A stretch of 5,564 nucleotides of DNA from Bacteroidaceae bacterium (GTDB taxonomy: Bacteria > Bacteroidota > Bacteroidia > Bacteroidales > Bacteroidaceae): contig JAEEOD010000279.1 of assembly GCA_016284115.1 (NCBI GenBank), positions 1 through 5,564 on the forward strand, written 5' to 3'. This document shows positions 1 to 5,564 of this stretch, in pieces. Both the position numbers and the translations under genes were made by a program. The notes beneath the pieces were generated by a model. It worked only from the letters and a program-made list of their open reading frames with translations. It did no database searches and was not told the origin of the DNA. How positions within the stretch are numbered: position 1 is the stretch's first letter; each line of letters begins with the position of its first letter.

Positions 1-3
1 GAG

Positions 4-1380
4 CTACCACACAATGTATTTAGTAAAATAGTTGATGCGGAAACAGTCTGCCATCATTAGTACACCAGCAGCAAGCATAGATGCTGTGATCAGTGGCAGT
101 ACCTTGAATGACGAAATAAGAAACATCAACGTCAGGACGATGGCAGAAGTAACGGTCTTGGGACCCAACTGCGGAACGAAGTGGCTATCGAAGAATTTCA
201 GCGAGCGGCGGTTGTTCTCCTCCAACTGACTCTCGCCCTTGGCAGGACATTCCAACAGCAACGTATCACCAGCTTGCAGACTGATCTCACGAGGCAATCC
301 TTCCACACGGTGTCCCTGACGAGCCACTGCCACGAGGGCCACATTATTGCGTCGTTCAAAGCTGCTATTGGCCATTGACTTGCCTATCAGCTCACTGCCA
401 AAAGTGACATAAGCCGTGCGCATGCGTCGTTTGGTATCTATCTCATTGATGCTCCACACATGGTGGTCAGCAGCCGCTAACCCGTGGGTGCGTTTCAACT
501 CTAGCAGGTCGTTGATTTGCCCGGCATAGATAAGGCGATCGCCTCCCATCACATATTCGTCCTTGGGTACGGGCATTACGATTTCGCGGTCGAAGTGCAT
601 GATCTCAATAAGTGAACCACCCTTGGGGTTGTAAAGTCCTGCCTCCTCTACGGTTTCCATTACATGGGGATTGTCGGTAGGCACCAGCAGTTCGACGGTA
701 TAATCACTGGTGGACTCGAAAGATACTTCAGACGACACTCTATCTGGGATTAAACGCTGAAATATCAGCACCAGGATCATGCCCAACACGGTGAGAATAA
801 TACCTGGTATCATAGGTTCAAAGATATTCATGACTTGTCCGGTCTTACTCATATAAAGACCTGCTACCACCAAGTTGGACGAGTTACCCAGCAACGTACA
901 CATACCACCCAACGAAGCTGCATAGCTCAAGGGCATCAATAGTTTAGAGGGGGAAAGGTTGAGCTTGCGCGACCATATTTTAACAGCATCAATCAGCAAT
1001 GACACCACGTTAGACGAACTAAGGAAAGCAGAGAGCACACTGGTAGGAATCATCAACTTAATGATAGCTTCGCTATAATTGCGCGCCTCTCCCAGCACGT
1101 TCTTGGTAAGCCAATATAACACGCCCGTCTGCATCAGTCCGCCGATAATGACGAAGAAAGCTGCATTCACCACAACTGGTTCACTACTGAAGCCAGCCAT
1201 ACCCTCCTTCTCATCGACGATGCCCAATACCAGCAGTATTGTCAGTGCTCCTAAAAAAGCTACCTCTGTAGGAATGCGCGACTTCGCCATCACCACAAAG
1301 ATGCATATCATAGTAAAGATAGTCACCCAACCACCTAAACTAACACCAAATACTATCACATGTAAAAATGATTCAAGCAT
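4..1380 (-). CDS. SLC13-type (DASS/ion transporter superfamily) permease with two central TrkA-C domains, truncated by an early TAG
   Basis: Inner-membrane permease of the SLC13/CitMHS-like group, 458 residues as read. Residues 1-212 form the first membrane half: hydrophobic segments near 8-31, 39-55, 70-90, 106-130, 147-175 and 186-210, with the family run SPSKLLMPLSYAASLGG at 143-159. Two cytoplasmic TrkA-C (RCK_C) domains follow at about 226-298 and 320-380. The second membrane half begins at about 407 but ends at W458 with a TAG at 6-4, inside the region where relatives read roughly 'IDWxxL' and continue for many more residues with several further helices. The residues just before the stop (KYIVW) still fit that family pattern, so a nonsense change is more likely than a natural end. 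The usual first SNT-like motif reads SSSN (121-124) and the GTPPN/GTSTN-like motif reads GNSSN (165-169). The substrate cannot be told. It has its own promoter and starts at the only suitable ATG. The family call is secure; function is doubtful. Confidence 0.85.
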   Translation of the reverse strand: MLESFLHVIVFGVSLGGWVTIFTMICIFVVMAKSRIPTEVAFLGALTILLVLGIVDEKEGMAGFSSEPVVVNAAFFVIIGGLMQTGVLYWLTKNVLGEARNYSEAIIKLMIPTSVLSAFLSSSNVVSLLIDAVKIWSRKLNLSPSKLLMPLSYAASLGGMCTLLGNSSNLVVAGLYMSKTGQVMNIFEPMIPGIILTVLGMILVLIFQRLIPDRVSSEVSFESTSDYTVELLVPTDNPHVMETVEEAGLYNPKGGSLIEIMHFDREIVMPVPKDEYVMGGDRLIYAGQINDLLELKRTHGLAAADHHVWSINEIDTKRRMRTAYVTFGSELIGKSMANSSFERRNNVALVAVARQGHRVEGLPREISLQAGDTLLLECPAKGESQLEENNRRSLKFFDSHFVPQLGPKTVTSAIVLTLMFLISSFKVLPLITASMLAAGVLMMADCFRINYFTKYIVW

Positions 1381-1398
1381 GATTTTTTAATCTCGTGG

Positions 1399-1430
1399 CA
1401 AAGGTATGTCAAGTTGAAAACATATCCAAA
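1399..1430 (-). promoter_or_regulatory. Bacteroidota-type promoter for the SLC13 permease gene
   Basis: On the minus strand a TTTG (-33 element, 1430-1427) is followed after exactly 20 bases by TACCTTTG (1406-1399), a perfect match to the Bacteroidota -7 consensus TAnnTTTG. The -33 element sits two bases past the TAA stop of the ABC-F gene. Transcription would start near 1394-1392, giving a leader of only about 12-15 bases before the ATG at 1380. The leader is A/T-rich (TTAAAAAATC just before the ATG) with no Shine-Dalgarno sequence, as is normal for this phylum. The 51-base gap contains no terminator-like hairpin with a T tract, so read-through from the upstream genes is also possible. Confidence 0.72.
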
Positions 1431-1431
1431 T

Positions 1432-3237
1432 TTATCCTTCTATTTCTGACAATTCCAACCATCGGAACGATTTCTCATCCAGTTCTGCCTCTAAAAGAGG
1501 CAAGCGTTTAGATTTCTCGGTGAGTGCCTCTACCGACAAGGTACCACTACACAAATCGGTTTCTAGCTGTTTCTTCTCAGCCTCCAATGCTTCTATTTCT
1601 TTTTCCAGCTGCTCGAACTCTCGCTTCTCTTTAAATGACATGCGTCGCTTTTCGTTCTGCCGTTGTCGTTCAGACTTGGGAGCTATGGGTTGTGCTGCCT
1701 TTTTCTGTTCTCGATCATGGCGTTCCTTTTCCTCTTTCCACGCACGATATTGGGTATAGTTACCCGGGAAGTCACGGATATCGCCCTGACCGTTGAACAC
1801 CAAGATATGATCCACCACCTTATCCATGAAATAACGATCGTGACTGACAACAATCACACAACCGCCAAAGCCTTGCAAGTATTCTTCTAATACTTGGAGT
1901 GTCATGATGTCAAGGTCGTTGGTAGGCTCGTCGAGTATTAGGAAGTTGGGATTACGCATCAGTACTGTACAAAGATACAACCTGCGACGTTCACCACCAC
2001 TCAGTTTGTAGATAAAATTATGTTGCGTATCAGGTGAGAATAAGAAATATTGAAGGAACTGTGACACGCCCAAACGCTTGCCGTTGCCCATATCTACCAC
2101 TTCAGCAATGTCACGCACGGCATCAATCACCTTCATCTGCTCGTCGAAATGCATACCCTCCTGCGAATAATAGCCGAAACGCACAGTGGAGCCGATTTCC
2201 AATTTTCCGCTGTCAATAGACAATTCACCTAAAAGGATTTTTAAAAACGACGATTTGCCTGTGCCGTTGTTGCCAATGATGCCCATCTTCTCATAGCGAG
2301 AGAAGATATATGAGAAGTTGTCGAGTATCTTTACATCGCCAAAAGACTTATACAGGTGGTCGGCCTCGAATATCTTGTTGCCAATATAGGTGGATTTTAC
2401 ATTGAGTTGCACCTTGTTGTCAACGATGCGTTGTTTCGCTACTTTCTCCAATTCGTAGAATGCCTCCTCGCGATAGCGCGCCTTATGTCCACGTGCTTGT
2501 GGCATACGACGCATCCAGTCCAATTCAGTACGATAGAGGTTATTAGCACGTTCTATTTCCACCGCCTTGGCATCCATACGCTCCTGACGTTTCTCCAAGT
2601 AATAGGCATAGTTGCCATCATATTGATAGAGTGACTCAGCATCCAGCTCCATGATGTGGTTGCAAATCCGATCGAGAAAATAGCGGTCATGTGTTACCAT
2701 GAGCAACGTCATCGTGCTACGTTTCAGTGTATCTTCCAACCACTCCACAATGTCCAAATCAAGGTGGTTGGTAGGTTCATCCAATATCAGTAATTCAGGG
2801 TCGTTGATCAAGGCATTCACCAAGGCTACACGTTTCACTTGACCTCCCGACAATTCAGATATTGGTTGCTGCAAGTTGGTCATCTTCAACTTGGTTAGCA
2901 GTTGCTTAGCAGCCAGTTCATAATCTTTATGAGGGTCAACACGACAACTGCTATGTCGCAGACAAGCCTCCAATATAGATAAATGAGATGGATAATGCGG
3001 TGTTTGTGGCAGGTAACCCACACGCAAGTCACGACGGAAAGTAATCTTACCGTCATCATAAGGTTCTTCACCTGCCAATATATTTAATAAGGTGGATTTA
3101 CCAATGCCGTTTTTGGCAATCAAGCCCACATGTTGTCCTTCCGACAAGCCAAAACTGATGTCGTGAAACAATACATGAACACCAAACGATTTAGTAAGGC
3201 CTTCTACCTGTAAAATGGGATTAAAAGCAATAGCCAT
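1432..3237 (-). CDS. uup: ABC-F family ATPase, Uup-like
   Basis: Soluble ATPase with two ATP-binding cassettes and no membrane segments; ABC-F proteins act on the ribosome E site, and Uup relatives also affect DNA/replication-linked processes. Cassette 1 has Walker A AKNGIGKST (41-49), signature LSGGQ (129-133), Walker B LLILDEP (149-155, catalytic E154) and H-loop H183. Cassette 2 has GNNGTGKSS (322-330), LSGGE (412-416), LILDEP (433-438, E437) and H466. The linker (about 205-285) holds WMRRMPQARGHKARYR (241-256), typical of the P-site-tRNA-interacting region of Uup-like members. A charged linker and C-terminal coiled coil (about 497-597, ending near RWLEL) match the Uup C-terminal domain. 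At 601 residues it is close to full family length. Both catalytic glutamates are present, so it should be active; the first glycine of Walker A1 is alanine, a mild change. The ATG overlaps the upstream stop (TGATG). It is probably a housekeeping factor and not an antibiotic-resistance ABC-F. Confidence 0.92.
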   Translation of the reverse strand: MAIAFNPILQVEGLTKSFGVHVLFHDISFGLSEGQHVGLIAKNGIGKSTLLNILAGEEPYDDGKITFRRDLRVGYLPQTPHYPSHLSILEACLRHSSCRVDPHKDYELAAKQLLTKLKMTNLQQPISELSGGQVKRVALVNALINDPELLILDEPTNHLDLDIVEWLEDTLKRSTMTLLMVTHDRYFLDRICNHIMELDAESLYQYDGNYAYYLEKRQERMDAKAVEIERANNLYRTELDWMRRMPQARGHKARYREEAFYELEKVAKQRIVDNKVQLNVKSTYIGNKIFEADHLYKSFGDVKILDNFSYIFSRYEKMGIIGNNGTGKSSFLKILLGELSIDSGKLEIGSTVRFGYYSQEGMHFDEQMKVIDAVRDIAEVVDMGNGKRLGVSQFLQYFLFSPDTQHNFIYKLSGGERRRLYLCTVLMRNPNFLILDEPTNDLDIMTLQVLEEYLQGFGGCVIVVSHDRYFMDKVVDHILVFNGQGDIRDFPGNYTQYRAWKEEKERHDREQKKAAQPIAPKSERQRQNEKRRMSFKEKREFEQLEKEIEALEAEKKQLETDLCSGTLSVEALTEKSKRLPLLEAELDEKSFRWLELSEIEG

Positions 3238-4046
3238 CAGAGAATGTGTTCATAGGTTTCAGTCAGGTTGACAGTTTCTCCATTCTTTACCTTGCTCCAC
3301 ACCAACTTCATCGGGTCGATAATCTTTCCATCTGAAGTGTTCACCAATACTGGCACTTCACGACTGCCATCAATCAGTGTCATCCACTCTATCCCATCCA
3401 CTTCATTGGTAAGAATCACACAAAGTGTGATACCCAATGCAATCCAGGCATCTCGCTTTCGGGGGTTCAGCGAACCATTGTCAATGATTCGTTGCATATT
3501 CGGAATATCTTCCTCTTCGCCACGGAAATCTTTCTTAAGCTGTTTCTTGATTTCTGATTGTACCCAATCATAAGCCTCATCAATCTGGTAAATCTCCATG
3601 AGGCGTACTGGAATAGTCTCGGCATGATATTTCACCCCAGGATAGCGCAATTCCAAGGAAGCGATAACTTCCTGCGCCTTACGGATAGATGCTCCTTGAG
3701 CAGTAGCAAAGGACACCTCAAATGCCACATCGCCAATACCCGTTACCCATTGGTGGTTTTCGTAAGCTTCGCCTTCTTCTGTAAAGACCTCGCAACTATA
3801 GGCACAAGGGAGGTCGCCCACTATGACGGCCTGTGCCCGTTTGCTTCGTTTCAACTCATCATTCACCGTCTCTTGGCCGTAGCCAGCATGCTCACCACGG
3901 AAAGCAGAGATGCGGAAGTTACCATCCCAATCATCGGGATTATAGAAAAGGAATGATTCTTCCCCACCCTCGAACTCATGCCAATCAGCTGGGTAGGTCA
4001 TAGCGAACCATGCACCTGGAGCGATAAATTTCTTGACGTTAGTCAT
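3237..4046 (-). CDS. DUF3805/DUF3806 domain protein of unknown function
   Basis: 269 residues with no signal peptide or convincing membrane segment, so probably cytoplasmic. Residues about 5-140 fit DUF3805: an early GAWFAMTYPADW (11-22), then strand-rich sequence with FLFYNPDDWDGNFRISAFR (32-50). This layout resembles the PsbP/Mog1-like fold; that is my inference from pattern and has not been modelled. Residues about 145-269 fit DUF3806: EAYDWVQSEIKKQLKKDF (157-174), the acidic EEEDIP (177-182), then WIALGITLCVILTNEVDG (201-218), EWMTLIDGS (220-228) and IIDPM (242-246). No catalytic triad or metal-binding pattern stands out, and the function is not known. The gene starts 58 bases after the PqqD-like gene, behind a TAnnTTTG element, and its TGA shares one base with the ATG of the ABC-F gene, so the two are probably one unit and translationally coupled. 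The start at 4046 has no Shine-Dalgarno sequence and fits the domain start. Confidence 0.85.
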   Translation of the reverse strand: MTNVKKFIAPGAWFAMTYPADWHEFEGGEESFLFYNPDDWDGNFRISAFRGEHAGYGQETVNDELKRSKRAQAVIVGDLPCAYSCEVFTEEGEAYENHQWVTGIGDVAFEVSFATAQGASIRKAQEVIASLELRYPGVKYHAETIPVRLMEIYQIDEAYDWVQSEIKKQLKKDFRGEEEDIPNMQRIIDNGSLNPRKRDAWIALGITLCVILTNEVDGIEWMTLIDGSREVPVLVNTSDGKIIDPMKLVWSKVKNGETVNLTETYEHIL

Positions 4047-4080
4047 AGTATAAATGTTTTGGGGTACAAATAGTACAGCC

Positions 4081-4097
4081 TATCTTATGCAAAGATA
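4081..4097. repeat. Perfect 6-5-6 inverted repeat overlapping the -7 element
   Basis: The sequence TATCTT-ATGCA-AAGATA on the plus strand is a perfect inverted repeat with 6-base arms and a 5-base centre. Its right arm coincides with most of the candidate -7 element, and the predicted transcription start falls in the left arm. A repressor dimer site is one possible reading. It is too short and A/T-rich, and lacks a following T tract, to be a convincing intrinsic terminator for the PqqD-like gene. Chance is not excluded in an A/T-rich gap. Confidence 0.4.
4090..4097 (-). promoter_or_regulatory. Candidate -7 promoter element for the DUF3805/3806-ABC-F unit
   Basis: The minus strand reads TATCTTTG, an exact match to the Bacteroidota -7 consensus TAnnTTTG, 44 bases upstream of the DUF3805/3806 ATG and 7 bases after the TAA of the PqqD-like gene. 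No TTTG or TTG lies 19-21 bases further upstream, where the sequence is A/T-rich, so the promoter is incomplete by eye. It may be weak, need an activator, or be a chance match. Predicted transcription start is near 4085, giving a leader of about 38 bases. Confidence 0.5.
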
Positions 4098-4104
4098 AAA
4101 ATAA

Positions 4105-4446
4105 TTATTGATATGATGGGACTCTCAACTCAATAAAACCATCTTGATGCAGTTTGGAAATATACATGGCAAGGCGCTGGGGGAAATCCTCCTCTTCCGG
4201 ATGACACATTACTACATCACGTATCACTTCTTCTGTAGTGCGTATGCCATCTATTAGTTGCCATACCTCAGAGCCATATTGTTCCAGAGGTACATGTATT
4301 TGAGGTGAATACCACTTGCCTAGAAGTTTGCGGAGCCATGCCTTGGGAAAACGATGATATACCAATGTCAGACAGCCATCAGACGTCTGCTCTGTCCACA
4401 CTTTGGGAGAGTGAACAGGGACGGTATCGAGTAAATTCGTTTTCAT
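4105..4446 (-). CDS. Stand-alone PqqD-like (RRE-fold) small protein
   Basis: 113 residues, soluble. The pattern IHVPLEQYGSEVWQLIDG (50-67) followed by TTEEVI (70-75) and a C-terminal helix ending KLHQDGFIEL (98-107) is the PqqD family signature (helix, VWxLIDG turn, 'T.eEv', final 'L...GfI'). PqqD and related RiPP-recognition-element domains bind the leader of a peptide substrate and hand it to a modifying enzyme, usually a radical SAM protein. No precursor peptide or radical SAM gene is visible here, so a role in PQQ synthesis is not supported and the partner is unknown. The N-terminal part (1-49), with several basic and aromatic residues (WLRKLLGKWYSP, 37-48), resembles longer stand-alone members. 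The ATG overlaps the transporter stop by four bases (ATGA), which fixes the start and implies translational coupling. It ends in TAA 58 bases before the next gene. Confidence 0.8.
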   Translation of the reverse strand: MKTNLLDTVPVHSPKVWTEQTSDGCLTLVYHRFPKAWLRKLLGKWYSPQIHVPLEQYGSEVWQLIDGIRTTEEVIRDVVMCHPEEEDFPQRLAMYISKLHQDGFIELRVPSYQ

Positions 4447-5564
4447 TGGATATTCGGTTTTTCGAGTCCGTAACCTTTTTTCTTATCCAAATACAGCATG
4501 GCTACTGCTACCAGTACCCCTGCAAAGCCAGTGCAAGCAAAAATCTGCATGCCAGAGGTGTAAGTAGAATCGGTTTCATTTGCCTTGCCTACAAACATAG
4601 GAATGATGGCACGTCCAAAGTTCTGGATAAAGAATATCAACGAGTAGGCAGTACCCAAGCATTTCATCGGCATAATCTTTGGCACAATAGGCCAAAGAGC
4701 AGCTGGTGTCAAGGAAAAGCCGATGCTTAATAGTACCATCATACAGATGGCAAAAGTGCTGGCATGTATCGGCAATGAGAAACCGAAATGAACCAATGTC
4801 AATAAACCGGTACCTATGATAATCAGCGTTACACCACGACCGTATTTGTCATAGATAGAGCCAAAGAGTGGCGTCATCAAGATGGTGCCAAACGGCACGA
4901 TAGAGGTGAAGAAACCTGCAATATCAGGGGCAACGGCATATTTGTCAATCATCAAGCGGGTTGCAAACTTCAGAAACGGACTCACGGCAGAATAAAACAA
5001 CACTACAAACAGCGTGACAAGCCAAAAACCTGAACTCTTTAAGATAAAGCCAATATCACGAAGGTGAAATTGTTCATCATCATTGAGTTTTATCTCATCA
5101 GCCATTAATCGTTGTTCATCTTTGTCTAAACGTATATCAAGAATGCAGAAGACAAAAAAAGACACCAAACCGATAAGGAGACAAATTAAACCTAAGAGTA
5201 AAGGAGCAGACAAGGAGAAATGCCGAGCCACAGGAGCACTAACACTCAAGGCAGCGGCGGTACCTAAACGAGCCATCGCTAACTGTATGCCCATTGCCAA
5301 TGCCAATTCGTGACCAGTGAACCAACGTACCATCGCCTTGCTCACCGTGATGCCACACATCTCATAGCCAACACCAAAAATGGCAAAGCCTAAACTGGCT
5401 ATGGCAGCTGATAAAGGGAGGTGCACGTCCCACCACAAAACATTGAAATTGAACGTCTCACCAGCCAATGGAGCCGTCACGGCATAATACTTGATGCCTA
5501 CACCAATCAACATCAAAGAGCAGGAAAGAATTCCCGTGAAACGCACCCCCATCTTATCAAGAAT
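4443..5564 (-). CDS. MFS transporter, MFSD1-like branch, 5' end outside the window
   Basis: Inner-membrane major facilitator superfamily protein. The reading frame is open to the window edge (I-L-D-K ahead of the ATG at 5552), and LDKMGVR is the MFS motif A between helices 2 and 3, so the real start and helices 1-2 lie outside. Ten further helices are visible; numbered from the 5552 ATG they are near 6-26, 46-72, 82-108, 115-140, 175-196, 212-232, 240-260, 264-290, 298-322 and 334-356. A second motif A, GSIYDKYGRG, lies at 231-240. The stretches FGVGYE (59-64), WFTGHELALAMGIQLAMARLG (77-97), ALWPIV (285-290) and LGTAYSLIFFIQNFG (299-313) resemble MFSD1, a lysosomal dipeptide transporter; E64 and R95 sit at the same spacing as the substrate-site Glu/Arg pair I recall from MFSD1. 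A longer loop (27-45) separates helices 3 and 4. Dipeptide or small-peptide transport is an inference. The gene is coupled by ATGA to the PqqD-like gene. Confidence 0.85.
   Translation of the reverse strand: MLDKMGVRFTGILSCSLMLIGVGIKYYAVTAPLAGETFNFNVLWWDVHLPLSAAIASLGFAIFGVGYEMCGITVSKAMVRWFTGHELALAMGIQLAMARLGTAAALSVSAPVARHFSLSAPLLLGLICLLIGLVSFFVFCILDIRLDKDEQRLMADEIKLNDDEQFHLRDIGFILKSSGFWLVTLFVVLFYSAVSPFLKFATRLMIDKYAVAPDIAGFFTSIVPFGTILMTPLFGSIYDKYGRGVTLIIIGTGLLTLVHFGFSLPIHASTFAICMMVLLSIGFSLTPAALWPIVPKIMPMKCLGTAYSLIFFIQNFGRAIIPMFVGKANETDSTYTSGMQIFACTGFAGVLVAVAMLYLDKKKGYGLEKPNIQ

Noticed and set aside
4..6. TAG read as glutamine (recoded genetic code)
   Set aside because: TAG recoding is known in some gut phages, but this window has bacterial housekeeping genes ending in TAA and TGA and no phage genes; a nonsense change or end-of-fragment error is simpler.
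1432..3237. Antibiotic-resistance ABC-F (Vga/Msr/OptrA type)
   Set aside because: The short linker with WMRRMPQARGHKARYR and the C-terminal coiled coil fit the housekeeping Uup type, and there is no resistance or mobile context.
3558..3956. Plus-strand open frame of 132 codons opposite the DUF3805/3806 gene
   Set aside because: It is fully antisense to a gene with clear domain patterns and carries no recognisable motif.
4064..4076. GTAC-AAATA-GTAC, a second small inverted repeat in the DUF3805/3806 leader
   Set aside because: The arms are only 4 bases and GTAC is itself palindromic, so a chance origin is likely; the stem does not extend outward.
4077..4104. Intrinsic terminator after the PqqD-like gene
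   Set aside because: The only hairpin there has a 6-base A/T-rich stem and no T tract following it on the minus strand.
4105..4446. Role in PQQ biosynthesis
   Set aside because: No pqqA, pqqC or pqqE-like gene is visible, and stand-alone PqqD-like proteins occur widely outside PQQ clusters.
4305..4730. Plus-strand open frame of 141 codons across the PqqD-like/transporter junction
   Set aside because: It lies antisense to two well-supported genes, shows no family motif and has low-complexity, coding-unlike composition; it is a shadow of the real frames.

Overview
The window looks like a chromosomal segment of a Bacteroidota bacterium, most likely Bacteroidales (a Prevotella- or Bacteroides-like gut or oral anaerobe). 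Three things point there. Both intergenic gaps carry the Bacteroidota sigma-factor -7 hexamer-type element TAnnTTTG, one of them with a TTTG element 20 bases upstream. None of the visible start codons has a clear Shine-Dalgarno sequence. The protein families also fit: an SLC13 permease with central TrkA-C domains, a DUF3805/DUF3806 protein, a Uup-like ABC-F ATPase and a stand-alone PqqD-like protein. Base composition is moderate and looks even across the window, and there are no mobile-element, phage, RNA-gene or CRISPR signs.

All five genes lie on the minus strand, so they read from the right end to the left. (1) 5564-4443 is an MFS transporter whose first two membrane segments lie outside the window; it resembles the MFSD1 (dipeptide transporter) branch. 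(2) 4446-4105 is a small PqqD-like protein whose start overlaps the transporter stop (ATGA). (3) After a 58-base gap with a candidate promoter and a small palindrome, 4046-3237 encodes a DUF3805+DUF3806 protein. (4) 3237-1432 encodes a Uup-like ABC-F ATPase, joined to gene 3 by a one-base TGATG overlap. (5) After a 51-base gap with a good Bacteroidota promoter, 1380-4 encodes an SLC13-type permease that stops at a TAG in the middle of its second membrane half.

The layout suggests three transcription units: transporter+PqqD-like, DUF3805/3806+ABC-F, and the permease. The most notable points are the early stop and altered substrate/sodium-site motifs of the permease, and the tight pairing of an MFSD1-like transporter with a PqqD-like peptide-binding fold without a visible radical SAM enzyme. 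The DUF3805/3806 gene being translationally coupled to a ribosome-acting ABC-F protein is also worth following. Nothing here proves a new system. The ends of the window cut the two most interesting contexts, upstream of the transporter and downstream of the permease TAG.
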